Shown here piece by piece: positions 11,301 through 19,200 of a stretch of 64,000 nt of DNA. This DNA comes from Streptomyces sp. NBC_00582. Its GTDB lineage: Bacteria > Actinomycetota > Actinomycetes > Streptomycetales > Streptomycetaceae. Where the stretch lies: the NCBI RefSeq assembly GCF_036345155.1, contig NZ_CP107772.1, forward strand, positions 6,510,001 through 6,574,000. Reading direction: 5' to 3'. The position numbers and the translations under genes are program-made. Position 1 is the stretch's first letter; each line of letters begins with the position of its first letter. Under the pieces are notes generated by a model that was not told the origin of the DNA, did not search any database, and saw nothing but the letters and a program-made list of their open reading frames with translations.

Positions 11301-13315
11301 CGGCCGGCTACGACCACAAGGCGATGGGCATCACCGCCCGCGGCGCCTGGGAGTCCGTGAAGCGGCACTTCCGCGACATGGGCGTCGACACCCAGGTCGA
11401 GGACTTCACGGTCGTCGGCATCGGTGACATGTCCGGTGACGTGTTCGGCAACGGCATGCTGCTGTCCGAGCACATCCGCCTGGTCGCCGCCTTCGACCAC
11501 CGGCACATCTTCATCGACCCCGACCCGGACGCCGCGACCTCCTACGCCGAGCGCCGCCGTCTGTTCGAGCTGCCGCGCAGCTCCTGGGCCGACTACAACG
11601 CCGACCTGATCTCCGCGGGCGGCGGTGTCTTCCCCCGGACGGCGAAGGCGATCCCGGTCAACGGGCACATCCGGCAGGCCCTCGGCATCGAGGCGGGCGT
11701 CACCAAGCTGACCCCGGCCGACCTGATGAAGGCGATCCTCTCCGCGCCGGTGGACCTGCTGTGGAACGGCGGCATCGGCACGTACGTCAAGGCGAGCACC
11801 GAGTCGAACGCGGACGTCGGCGACAAGGCCAACGACCCGATCCGCGTCGACGGCCAGGACCTGCGGGTCAAGGTCGTCGGCGAGGGCGGCAACCTCGGGC
11901 TGACCCAGCTCGGCCGGATCGAGTTCGCCCGCCAGGGCGGCCGGATCAACACCGACGCCATCGACAACAGCGCGGGCGTGGACACCTCCGACCACGAGGT
12001 GAACATCAAGATCCTGCTCAACGGGCTGGTCACGGACGGCGACATGACCGTCAAGCAGCGCAACAAGCTGCTCGCCGAGATGACCGACGAGGTCGGCGCG
12101 CTGGTCCTGCGCAACAACTACGCGCAGAACACGGCGATCGCCAACGCCCTCGCCCAGTCCAAGGACATGCTCCACGCCCAGCAGCGCTTCCTGCGCCACC
12201 TGGTGCGCGAGGGCCACCTGGACCGGGCGCTGGAGTTCCTGCCGACCGACCGGCAGATCCGTGAGCGCCTCGGCTCCGGCCACGGCCTGACCGGCCCGGA
12301 GACGGCCGTCCTGCTGGCGTACACGAAGATCACCGTCTCGGACGAGCTGCTGCAGACCTCCCTGCCGGACGATGCGTACCTGCGCGGTCTGCTGTACGCG
12401 TACTTCCCGACCGCGCTGCGCGAGCAGTTCCCGGAGCACATCGACAGCCACCCGCTGCGCCGTGAGATCACCACGACCGTGCTGGTCAACGACACGGTCA
12501 ACACGGGCGGTACGACGTATCTGCACCGGCTGCGCGAGGAGACGGGGGCCTCGCTGGAGGAGATCGTGCGGGCGCAGTCCGCGGCCCGGGCGATCTTCCG
12601 GTCGGCGCCGGTGTGGGACGCGGTGGAGGAGCTGGACAACACGGTCGAGGCGGCCGTGCAGACCCGGATCCGGCTGCACTCGCGCCGGCTCGTCGAGCGG
12701 GGCACGCGCTGGCTGCTGAACAACCGGCCGCAGCCGCTGCAGCTCGCCGAGACGGTGGACTTCTTCGCCGAGCGGGTCGAGCAGGTCTGGTCGCAGCTCA
12801 CCAAGCTGCTGCGCGGCGCGGACCTGGAGTGGTGGCAGAAGATCTACGACGAGCTGACCGGGGCCGGTGTGCCGGACGAGCTGGCGACGCGGGTGGCCGG
12901 GTTCTCCTCCGCGTTCCCGGCGCTGGACATCGTGTCGGTGGCCGACCGGACGGGCAAGGACCCGCTGGACGTCGCGGAGGTCTACTACGACCTCGCGGAC
13001 CGGCTGCACATCACCCAGCTCATGGACCGCATCATCGAGCTGCCGCGGGCCGACCGCTGGCAGTCCATGGCCCGCGCCTCCATCCGTGAGGACCTCTACG
13101 CGGCCCACGCGGCGCTGACCGCGGACGTCCTGGCCGTCGGCAACGGCACCTCGACGCCCGAGCAGCGGTTCAAGGCGTGGGAGGAGAAGAACGCGGCGAT
13201 CCTGGGCCGGGCGCGGACGACGCTGGAGGAGATCCAGAGCTCGGAGACGTTCGACCTGGCGAACCTGTCGGTGGCGATGCGGACGATGAGGACGCTGCTG
13301 CGGACGCATTCGTAG
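8372..13315 (+). CDS. gdh: NAD-dependent glutamate dehydrogenase, 180-kDa type
   Basis: At 1647 residues this has the full length of the large (180-kDa) NAD-specific glutamate dehydrogenases. They oxidatively deaminate glutamate to 2-oxoglutarate and ammonium. The N-terminal half, about residues 1-700, is the family's regulatory region with ACT-like segments. The catalytic half carries KVARGGLRWSDRREDF near residue 842 and PVGAKGGFVAKQ near 876. It also has WNGGIGTYVKAS and the nucleotide-binding GEGGNLGLTQLGRIEF. A helical C-terminal domain follows. It is monocistronic, with a strong terminator 8 bases after the stop and a long structured region in front. Confidence 0.96.
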   Translation: MQTKLDEAKAELLERAARVAENSPVGGYLPTGTTSEGTAGTPDHDALLAFLQRYYLHTAPEDLKDRDPVDVFGAALSHYRLAENRPQGTANVRVHTPTVEENGWTCSHSVVEVVTDDMPFLVDSVTNELTRQGRGIHLVVHPQVLVRRDVTGRLIEVLGGVHSGVLPHDAHVESWIHVEMDRETDRADLKQVTADLLRVLSDVREAVEDWEKMRDSALRIADGLVEEPTPGDLASADVEEARELLRWLAADHFTFLGYREYQLREDDSLAAVPGTGLGILRADPQHAGEDAHPVSPSFERLPADARAKAREHKLLVMTKANSRATVHRPSYLDYVGVKKFDAEGNVVGERRFLGLFSSAAYTESVMRVPVVRRKVEAVLTGAGFSPNSHDGRDLLQIMETYPRDELFQTPVDELRSIVTSVLYLQERRRLRLYLRQDEYGRYYSALVYLPRDRYTTGVRLRIIDILKEELGGTSVDFTAWNTESILSRLHFVVRVAPGTELPELSESDKDRIEARLVEAARSWADAFSEALTAELGEERAAELLRRYTNAFTEGYKADHTPRAAVADLVHLERLTEEQNFSLSLYEPVGAAPDERRFKIYRKGDAISLSAVLPVLNRLGVEVIDERPYELRCSDRSVSWIYDFGLRIPKALGGGTTDLLGDDGRERFQDAFAATWTGQAENDGFNALVLGAGLNWRQAMVLRAYAKYLRQAGSTFSQDYMEDTLRTNVHTTRLLVSLFEARMSPGRQRAGLEIVDALLEELDAALDQVASLDEDRILRSFLTVIKATLRTNFFQTGKGGTPHAYVSMKFDPQAIPDLPAPRPAFEIWVYSPRVEGVHLRFGKVARGGLRWSDRREDFRTEILGLVKAQMVKNTVIVPVGAKGGFVAKQLPDPGVDRDAWLAEGIASYRTFISALLDITDNMVAGEVVPPADVVRHDEDDTYLVVAADKGTATFSDIANEVAGSYGFWLGDAFASGGSAGYDHKAMGITARGAWESVKRHFRDMGVDTQVEDFTVVGIGDMSGDVFGNGMLLSEHIRLVAAFDHRHIFIDPDPDAATSYAERRRLFELPRSSWADYNADLISAGGGVFPRTAKAIPVNGHIRQALGIEAGVTKLTPADLMKAILSAPVDLLWNGGIGTYVKASTESNADVGDKANDPIRVDGQDLRVKVVGEGGNLGLTQLGRIEFARQGGRINTDAIDNSAGVDTSDHEVNIKILLNGLVTDGDMTVKQRNKLLAEMTDEVGALVLRNNYAQNTAIANALAQSKDMLHAQQRFLRHLVREGHLDRALEFLPTDRQIRERLGSGHGLTGPETAVLLAYTKITVSDELLQTSLPDDAYLRGLLYAYFPTALREQFPEHIDSHPLRREITTTVLVNDTVNTGGTTYLHRLREETGASLEEIVRAQSAARAIFRSAPVWDAVEELDNTVEAAVQTRIRLHSRRLVERGTRWLLNNRPQPLQLAETVDFFAERVEQVWSQLTKLLRGADLEWWQKIYDELTGAGVPDELATRVAGFSSAFPALDIVSVADRTGKDPLDVAEVYYDLADRLHITQLMDRIIELPRADRWQSMARASIREDLYAAHAALTADVLAVGNGTSTPEQRFKAWEEKNAAILGRARTTLEEIQSSETFDLANLSVAMRTMRTLLRTHS

Positions 13316-13322
13316 GGAACGG

Positions 13323-13359
13323 CGAAGGGGGCGCCTCCCACCGGGAGGCGCCCCCTTCG
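13323..13359. terminator. Bidirectional terminator
   Basis: CGAAGGGGGCGCCTCCC (13323-13339) pairs perfectly over 17 bp with 13343-13359, loop ACC. It separates the convergent glutamate dehydrogenase and ABC exporter genes. Confidence 0.85.
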
Positions 13360-13367
13360 TGCTGGGC

Positions 13368-14252
13368 TCAGAGCGTCGCGGCCGGCTTGGGAGCGGGCGT
13401 GGCGGCCGGCTTCTTCGGGGCCGGCTTCCTCTTGGCCTTCGGGTCGCCGCTGAACTCCTCGTAGGCGTCCATGACCTCCTCGGTCGGCCCGTCCATCTTC
13501 AGCTCGCCGCGCTCCAGCCACAGCACGCGTTCGCAGGTCTCGCGGATCGAGCTGTTGCTGTGGCTGACGAGGAAGACGGTGCCGGCGTGCTCGCGCATCT
13601 CGCGGATGCGGTCGGCCGACCGCTTGCGGAACAGCGCGTCACCGGTGGCGAGGGCCTCGTCGATGAGGAGGACGTCGTGGTCCTTGGCGGCGGCGATGGA
13701 GAACCGCAGCCGCGAACCCATGCCGGAGGAGTACGTGCGCATCGGCAGGGAGATGAAGTCGCCCTTGTCGTTGATGCCGGAGAACTCGACGATCTGCTGG
13801 TAGCGCTCGCGGATCTGCTCCTTGGACATGCCCATGGCCAGGCCGCCGAGGTAGACGTTGCGCTCGCCCGTCAGGTCGCCCATCAGGGCCGCGTTGACGC
13901 CGAGGAGGGAGGGCTGGCCGTCGGTGTAGATCCGGCCGCGCTCGACCGGCAGCAGACCGGCGACCGCCTTGAGGAGGGTCGACTTGCCGGAGCCGTTGGT
14001 GCCGATCAGGCCGATGGCCTCGCCCTTGTGGGCGACGAAGGAGACGTTCTTCACGGCGTGCACCAGCCGGGTGCCGGCCGCCTTCTCGGTCTGCTTGCGG
14101 CGCAGGATGCGGTTGAGGGCCGCGGTGGCGCTGCCGCGGCCGCCGCCGGTGCCGTTGACCCGGTAGACGATGTCGACGTGGTCGGCGATGACGGTGGGGG
14201 CCCGCTCGTCGGCGCGGTCGAAGGGCTCGGTGCGGGGGGTGTTGTCAGCCAC
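13368..14252 (-). CDS. ABC exporter ATPase, TagH/Wzt-like
   Basis: A 294-residue ATPase of the polysaccharide/teichoic-acid export class. Walker A is GTNGSGKST (Lys90). The signature is the exporter variant YSSGMGSRL, not LSGGQ, and Walker B is DVLLIDEALATGD; the switch His is in LVSHSNSS. An N-terminal extension of about 60 residues and a Lys/Pro/Ala-rich tail frame the domain. Its ATG overlaps the stop of the permease gene by 8 bases, so the pair is translationally coupled. The substrate is inferred to be a wall polymer, because the downstream region encodes CDP-glycerol polymerases and glycosyltransferases. Confidence 0.9.
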   Translation of the reverse strand: MADNTPRTEPFDRADERAPTVIADHVDIVYRVNGTGGGRGSATAALNRILRRKQTEKAAGTRLVHAVKNVSFVAHKGEAIGLIGTNGSGKSTLLKAVAGLLPVERGRIYTDGQPSLLGVNAALMGDLTGERNVYLGGLAMGMSKEQIRERYQQIVEFSGINDKGDFISLPMRTYSSGMGSRLRFSIAAAKDHDVLLIDEALATGDALFRKRSADRIREMREHAGTVFLVSHSNSSIRETCERVLWLERGELKMDGPTEEVMDAYEEFSGDPKAKRKPAPKKPAATPAPKPAATL

Positions 14253-15162
14253 GGCCGTACGTCTCCTCAGCCTTCCAGAAGTAGATGAAGCCGCCGACGC
14301 CGGCGAGCAGCGCCCAGCCGGTCGCCCATGCCCACACGTGGGGCGGCAGCTGGCTCGCGTGGAAGCTGTCGATCAGCGAGAAGCGCATCAGGTCGATGTA
14401 GACGGCGGCGGGGTTGGCGCGCAGCACGTCGGTGACCCAGGCCGGCCAGTCGGTGTGCTTGCTGAGCAGCTTGTCGATGCTCCACATCACACCGGACACG
14501 TACATCCAGGTGCGCAGCACGAAGGGCATGAGCTGGGCGATGTCGGGGGTCTTCGCGCCGGCCCGGGCCATGATCAGCGACACGCCGGCGTTGAAGACGA
14601 ACTGGAGCAGCAGCACGGGGACGACCAGGACCCAGGACAGCGCCGGCGGCACGCCCATGACGAACAGGATGACCAGCAGCGCGGCCATCGAGAACAGCAG
14701 CTGCTGGAGCTGCTGGAGGCAGTACGAGATCGGCAGCGCGGCCCGGGGGAAGTGCAGGGCCCGCACCAGGCCGATGTTGCCGGAGATGGCCTTGGTGCCC
14801 GACATGATCGAGCTCTGGGTGAACGTCCACACGAACACGCCCGTGACCAGGAAGGGGATGTAGTCCGGGACGCCCTTCTTGGTCCCGAGCAGCAGGCCGA
14901 AGATGAAGTAGTACACGGCCGCGTTCAGCAGGGGGGTCATCACCTGCCAGATCTGGCCCAGCTTCGCGTCGCTGTACTGCGAGGTGAGCTTGGCGGTGGC
15001 GAAGGCGGTGATGAAGTGGCGGCGTGCCCACAACTGGCGGATGTACTGGGGCAGGGAGGGGCGGGCACCGCTGACCGCGAGGCCGTGACGGGCGGCGAGG
15101 GCCGCCAGGTCGTCGTCGGGGGGTCCGGCCTGTGTCGGCGGTGTGTGGAGTACCTGGCTCAC
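14245..15162 (-). CDS. ABC exporter permease, TagG/Wzm-like
   Basis: An ABC-2 type permease with six hydrophobic segments between about residues 75 and 300, including PFLVTGVFVWTFTQSSIM and the short amphipathic start LPQYIRQLWARRHFI. It pairs with the overlapping ATPase gene as a polymer exporter. The start is uncertain: GTG 15162 (VSQVLHTPP) is chosen because homologues start near it, while GTG 15177 and a farther upstream start are in frame. The gene is divergent from a TetR regulator whose intergenic region holds repeated elements. Confidence 0.85.
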   Translation of the reverse strand: MSQVLHTPPTQAGPPDDDLAALAARHGLAVSGARPSLPQYIRQLWARRHFITAFATAKLTSQYSDAKLGQIWQVMTPLLNAAVYYFIFGLLLGTKKGVPDYIPFLVTGVFVWTFTQSSIMSGTKAISGNIGLVRALHFPRAALPISYCLQQLQQLLFSMAALLVILFVMGVPPALSWVLVVPVLLLQFVFNAGVSLIMARAGAKTPDIAQLMPFVLRTWMYVSGVMWSIDKLLSKHTDWPAWVTDVLRANPAAVYIDLMRFSLIDSFHASQLPPHVWAWATGWALLAGVGGFIYFWKAEETYGRG

Positions 15163-15276
15163 ATCCGCTGCTTTCACTCGGGGGGTGGGGGTGCGTGTGC
15201 GGCCGCTGTGGCTGCACTCTGCCGTCGCCCGGCGTTCTCTTACGTTTCTCTTCACGTTTTCTTACGTCGGGACGGG

Positions 15277-15341
15277 ACCGTATCGTCGCAACGTGAGCGT
15301 AGGCCTATTCGACGTCGGAACGCAACCGTTTCGTCGTAACG
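15277..15341. promoter_or_regulatory. Direct-repeat operators between ABC exporter and tetR
   Basis: Two 17-base near-identical copies occur: ACCGTATCGTCGCAACG at 15277-15293 and ACCGTTTCGTCGTAACG at 15325-15341 (15 of 17 matches). Each is itself a loose inverted repeat. They lie between divergent genes for a TetR repressor and the exporter, the classic position for TetR-family operators. The call rests on position and repetition only. Confidence 0.55.
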
Positions 15342-15343
15342 CC

Positions 15344-15349
15344 CTATGC
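15344..15349 (+). promoter_or_regulatory. -10 element of tetR, likely leaderless
   Basis: TATGCT sits 8 bases before the ATG at 15358, so transcription would begin at or next to the start codon. No Shine-Dalgarno is present. The second repeat operator overlaps the expected -35 position, which suits autorepression. Confidence 0.4.
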
Positions 15350-15357
15350 TGGACGGC

Positions 15358-15993
15358 ATGACGACGAACGCGACGAACGCAGGCGAACCGCAGGCGAAGC
15401 CGCGCCGCCGGGCTCCCGCGGGCGCGGCCGTGCTCCGCGAGGATGTGACGGAAGCCATCCGGGCGGCCGTGTTCGAGGAGCTCGCGACCGTCGGCTACGC
15501 GCGCATGTCCATCGAGGGCATCGCCCGGCGCGCCGGGGTCGGCAAGACCGCGGTGTACCGGCGCTGGCGCTCCAAGCTGCACCTGGTCCTCGACCTCGTC
15601 TCGGCGCTCGCCGTGCAGGGCCTGCCGGCGCCGGAGACGGGCAGCCTGGAGGGCGATCTGCGGATGCTGTACGAGCTGACGTCCCGGGCGCTGCGGCATC
15701 CCGCGGCCTCGCAGATCATCCCCGACCTCCAGGCCGAGGCGGCCCGCAACCCGGAGATCGCCGAGGCGCTGCAGAAGGCGCTGAGGGAGGGGCAGGAGGG
15801 CGTCGCGCTGAAGATCGTGGCGGCGGCGGAGCAGCGCGGCGAGGTCCGGACGGGCCTCGACGACGAGCTGGCGCTCGACCTGATCTCCGGTCCGCTTTAC
15901 TGGCGTTCGGTGGTGATCCGCAGTCCGAAGCTGCCCAAGGGATATCTGGGCGCGCTGGCGCGGGCCACCGCGGAGGCGATCAAGGCGCTGTGA
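15358..15993 (+). CDS. TetR family transcriptional regulator
   Basis: A 211-residue regulator with an N-terminal TetR helix-turn-helix: EAIRAAVFEELATVGYARMS, then IEGIARRAGVGKTAVYRRWRSK. The C-terminal all-helical domain (about residues 80-205) would bind a ligand and dimerise. Its divergent position to the TagGH-like exporter and the two repeat elements between them suggest that it represses itself and the exporter. The start at 15358 is preferred to one 12 bases upstream because of the adjacent -10-like hexamer. Confidence 0.85.
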   Translation: MTTNATNAGEPQAKPRRRAPAGAAVLREDVTEAIRAAVFEELATVGYARMSIEGIARRAGVGKTAVYRRWRSKLHLVLDLVSALAVQGLPAPETGSLEGDLRMLYELTSRALRHPAASQIIPDLQAEAARNPEIAEALQKALREGQEGVALKIVAAAEQRGEVRTGLDDELALDLISGPLYWRSVVIRSPKLPKGYLGALARATAEAIKAL

Positions 15994-16032
15994 CCGGAGA
16001 ACTCCGGGCGCCGTGACGGGAGTCGAGGTGGC

Positions 16033-16677
16033 ATGAGAGTCGTGTTGGCCGAGGACAACGCCCTGCTCAGGGAGGGCCTCGTCCTGTTGCTGACGTCGGC
16101 CGGGCACGAGGTGGCTGCCGTCGCCGGCTCCGGCCCCGAGATCCTGCCGGCGCTGCTGGAGCACCGTCCCGACGTGGCCGTGCTCGATGTGCGGATGCCG
16201 CCGGGCTTCCGTGACGAGGGGCTGCGGGCCGCCCTGGAGGCGCGCGGGAAGATCCCCGGCCTCCCGGTCCTGGTCCTCTCCCAGTACGTCGAGGAGTCCT
16301 ACGCGGCCGAACTGCTCGGCGGCGGCGCGAACGGCGTCGGCTATCTGCTGAAGGACCGGGTGGGCCGTGTCGACGAGTTCCTCGACGCCCTGGAACGGGT
16401 CGCCGGGGGCGGTACGGCCCTCGACCCCGAGGTCGTCACCGAGCTGCTGACCCGCCGCAAGGACTCCCCGCTGGACCGGCTCACCCCGCGCGAGCGGGAG
16501 GTCCTCGAGCTGATGGCCGAGGGCCACGACAACACCACCATCGCCGGCACCCTCGTCATCACCGAGCGCTCGGTCAGCAAACACATCGGCAACGTCTTCC
16601 TGAAGCTGGGCCTCCCCCCGAGCGACAGCGGCCACCGCCGGGTGCTCGCGGTACTGGCCTACCTCAACAACGCCTAG
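16033..16677 (+). CDS. NarL/LuxR family response regulator (orphan)
   Basis: A 214-residue two-domain response regulator. The receiver has the acidic pair E7-D8 and the phospho-acceptor D52 in VAVLDVRMPPG, with the conserved Lys in LLKDRVG. The C-terminal LuxR-type HTH is LTPREREVLELMAEGHDN followed by ERSVSKHIGNVFLKLGL. The shape matches Streptomyces regulators that bind DNA as phosphorylated dimers. No histidine kinase gene is next to it, so the partner kinase, or a phosphorylation-independent mode, is unknown. It follows tetR after 39 bases and may be co-transcribed. Confidence 0.88.
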   Translation: MRVVLAEDNALLREGLVLLLTSAGHEVAAVAGSGPEILPALLEHRPDVAVLDVRMPPGFRDEGLRAALEARGKIPGLPVLVLSQYVEESYAAELLGGGANGVGYLLKDRVGRVDEFLDALERVAGGGTALDPEVVTELLTRRKDSPLDRLTPREREVLELMAEGHDNTTIAGTLVITERSVSKHIGNVFLKLGLPPSDSGHRRVLAVLAYLNNA

Positions 16678-16699
16678 GGGGTGTTTCGAAACACCCCCT
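16676..16699. terminator. Palindromic terminator at the response-regulator stop
   Basis: A perfect 24-base palindrome with arms AGGGGGTGTTTC and GAAACACCCCCT begins inside the TAG stop codon. It can form a 10-bp stem with a TCGA loop and is a likely terminator. The next 127 bases to galE hold nothing recognisable. Confidence 0.6.
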
Positions 16700-16826
16700 G
16701 GCCGACCGCTCAACGAGCCAACGCGCACCGCCGCGGCCGTCGGCGCGCCGCCCGCGGTGGACCCGACGACACACCCGACGGCACGCGCGATGGCGGTCCT
16801 CCCGCCGGCCCACGGGGTCGGCCCGC

Positions 16827-17807
16827 CTACACCCCGGCCGCTTCGGGATGCAGCCGCAGCCAGCCCTCCCAGGCCGAGGTGATCATGTCGTGGACGTCGT
16901 GGACGGCCTTCCAGCCCAGTTCGGTGGCGATGCGGTCGGCGGAGGCGACCACCCGGGCCGGATCGCCGGGGCGGCGGGGGGTGACCGTGGGGGGCCGGTG
17001 GTGGCCGGTGACGGCGGTGACCCGGTCGATCATCTCCCGGACCGAGACGCCCTCGCCGCGGCCGACGTTCAGGGTGAGGGCGCGGCCGGGGGAGGTCCGC
17101 AGGGCGTGCGCGGCGGCCACATGGGCCTCGGCGAGGTCGGCGACATGGATGTAGTCACGGACGCAGGTGCCGTCGGGGGTGGGGTAGTCGTCGCCGAAGA
17201 CACGGGGCGGGGCGTTCTCGGTGAGTCTTTCGAAGATCATCGGGATGAGGTTGAACACGCCGGTGTCGGCGAGGTCGGGGGAGGCCGCGCCCGCCACGTT
17301 GAAGTAGCGCAGGCAGGCCGTGGCGAGGCCGGTCGAGCGGCCCGTCGCGCGGACCAGCCACTCACCGGCCAGCTTCGTCTCGCCGTACGGGGACATCGGC
17401 ACGCACGGGGTGTCCTCGGTGACGAGGCCGACGTCCGGCGTGCCGTACACGGCGGCCGAGGAGGAGAACACGAAGGAGCGGACACCGGCCGCGGTGACCG
17501 CCTCCAGGAGGACCCTGAGGCCCTCCACGTTCTCCCGGTAGTAGTGCAGGGGCCGCTCCACCGACTCGCCGACCTGCTTCTTCGCCGCGAGATGGACGAC
17601 ACCGGTGACCGCGTGCTCGGCGAGGGCGCGGGCGACCCGCTCCCCGTCCAGGGTCGAGCCGGTCACCAGCGGCACCCCCTCCGGGACGCGCGCGACGACG
17701 CCGGTCGACAGGTCGTCGTACACCACCGCCCGCTCGCCCGCCGCGGTCATCGCGCGGACGACGTGCGCCCCGATGTAGCCGGCGCCGCCGGTGATCAGCC
17801 ACGTCAT
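16827..17807 (-). CDS. galE: UDP-glucose 4-epimerase
   Basis: A 326-residue extended short-chain dehydrogenase that interconverts UDP-glucose and UDP-galactose. The NAD-binding motif is GGAGYIGAH (residues 7-15). The catalytic Ser region is FSSSAAVYG, and the YxxxK pair is Tyr141/Lys145 in SPYGETKLAGE. The NVGRGEGVSVREMI segment is typical of GalE. The ATG at 17807 follows GGGGGAG about 11 bases upstream. Its place among wall glycosyltransferases suggests a role in supplying UDP-galactose for the envelope polymer, beyond galactose catabolism. Confidence 0.92.
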   Translation of the reverse strand: MTWLITGGAGYIGAHVVRAMTAAGERAVVYDDLSTGVVARVPEGVPLVTGSTLDGERVARALAEHAVTGVVHLAAKKQVGESVERPLHYYRENVEGLRVLLEAVTAAGVRSFVFSSSAAVYGTPDVGLVTEDTPCVPMSPYGETKLAGEWLVRATGRSTGLATACLRYFNVAGAASPDLADTGVFNLIPMIFERLTENAPPRVFGDDYPTPDGTCVRDYIHVADLAEAHVAAAHALRTSPGRALTLNVGRGEGVSVREMIDRVTAVTGHHRPPTVTPRRPGDPARVVASADRIATELGWKAVHDVHDMITSAWEGWLRLHPEAAGV

Positions 17808-17872
17808 GTCGGAGACTCCCCCAAGTCGGCCGGCCGGTGCGGTGCGTTTCGTCCGCGATCGGCCTGTTCGTC

Positions 17873-19117
17873 TCACAGTGAAGCAGGCGTACGGCTCTCC
17901 CGCAGAGTCTGTGGACAACTCCCGGCGCGCTGGGGGGCGCGCGCGGTGGTCGCGCGCCACAGGCGGACGTAGGACAGCACGGCCGCCGCGAGCAGCAGGC
18001 CGTTGCGCAGGACCATCAGCCCGGTGCCGGTCCAGGTGCACTCGATGACCTTGCCGTACTCGACCGGGAAGATCACGGCGCTGAGCGCGGTCGACGCGAG
18101 GATCAGCGCCGTCACCGCGCGCTGGGTGGTGTGCCGGGAGCTGAGGCAGACGGCGGCCAGGCCCACCAGCCAGATCATGTACTGCGGGCTGATCACCCGG
18201 CTGGTGACGGTGAACAGCAGGACCGCGCTCAGCGCGGCGTCGAAGGGCACGGCCTCGGTCCAGTGCCGGGCGCGGACCCGCCACAGCAGGAGCAGGCCGA
18301 AGGCCACGGCGGTCAGGGCGAGCGAGGCGTGCGCCACGCTGGAGACGTACGGCCCGGTGAACTCCATCGCGCCGTACCGGTAGCGGACCTCGCCCGGCCA
18401 TCCGGCGTGGGTCGCGAGCGAGAGCAGGGTGCCGCCGAGGGACTCGATCTGCACGCCCCTGCCGCCCTGCTGGCGCACGAAGGCGAGCGGATTGCGGAAC
18501 GCGAACACCAGGAGCAGGAACAGCGAGGCGCCGGTGAGCGCCACCGACGACCACACCGACCGGGAGTCGCGGCCCCGCCGCACGCCCACCAGCACCAGCG
18601 CCGGCCACACCTTGACCAGCGCCCCCGCGGCCGCGAACGCCCCGCACGCGCGCGTGGAGCGGGCGAGCGCCAGCAGGGAGATCACCGCGAGCGCCGTGAC
18701 CTGCACGTCGTAGCGGGCGAACGGGACGCGGACCAGCAGGGGCAGCCCGCCCACCCAGACCGCCGCCCCGGCCAGGGTGCGGCCGGGGCGGGTGCCCGCG
18801 CGCGCGAGCGCGCAGGCGACCGCGGCGTCCGAGAGGACCGTGAGGGCGACGAACGCCTCGAAATACGTCCACCACGGCAGCACGCCCGGCGACAGCAGGA
18901 CGGGACCGGCACCCGGCGGGTACTGCCACAGGGTGTCGTGCGCGGGGAAGGCGCCGTGCGCGAGGACGCCGTACCAGTGGTGGTACAGGTGCCACACCTC
19001 ACGGCCCACCCGGCCGCCCAGGATTCCGAGGGAGTCGTGGGCGAGCAGCCACAGCATCAGGGCGCGGGAGGCCAGCCAGGCGGCGGCGAGGCCGGCGAGA
19101 AGGTGACGACGTCTCAT
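17873..19117 (-). CDS. GT87-like polytopic mannosyl/glycosyltransferase
   Basis: A 414-residue membrane protein with about ten transmembrane helices. The loop LWQYPPGAGPVLLSPG and the segment LVRVPFARYDVQVTALAVISLLAL resemble the GT87 (DUF2029) polyprenyl-phosphate-sugar-dependent transferases. These enzymes move sugars from lipid carriers outside the membrane onto envelope glycans. The donor and acceptor are not readable from sequence. It lies 65 bases upstream of galE on the same strand, so the two may form an operon. Confidence 0.75.
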   Translation of the reverse strand: MRRRHLLAGLAAAWLASRALMLWLLAHDSLGILGGRVGREVWHLYHHWYGVLAHGAFPAHDTLWQYPPGAGPVLLSPGVLPWWTYFEAFVALTVLSDAAVACALARAGTRPGRTLAGAAVWVGGLPLLVRVPFARYDVQVTALAVISLLALARSTRACGAFAAAGALVKVWPALVLVGVRRGRDSRSVWSSVALTGASLFLLLVFAFRNPLAFVRQQGGRGVQIESLGGTLLSLATHAGWPGEVRYRYGAMEFTGPYVSSVAHASLALTAVAFGLLLLWRVRARHWTEAVPFDAALSAVLLFTVTSRVISPQYMIWLVGLAAVCLSSRHTTQRAVTALILASTALSAVIFPVEYGKVIECTWTGTGLMVLRNGLLLAAAVLSYVRLWRATTARAPQRAGSCPQTLRESRTPASL

Positions 19118-19200
19118 GACGGCGGATCGTAAGGCGCCCGAATGCCTCTTTAGTTAAGATACTCCGTCAATAGCCAAGAAGCGGTACTAAATCCAACAAA
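19118..19200. promoter_or_regulatory. AT-rich divergent promoter region
   Basis: These 83 bases separate two divergent membrane glycosyltransferase genes and are much richer in A and T than their surroundings, especially 19140-19200. Candidate hexamers exist on both strands (TTGACG on the minus strand near 19165), but no full -35/-10 pair with standard spacing stands out. Confidence 0.35.
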
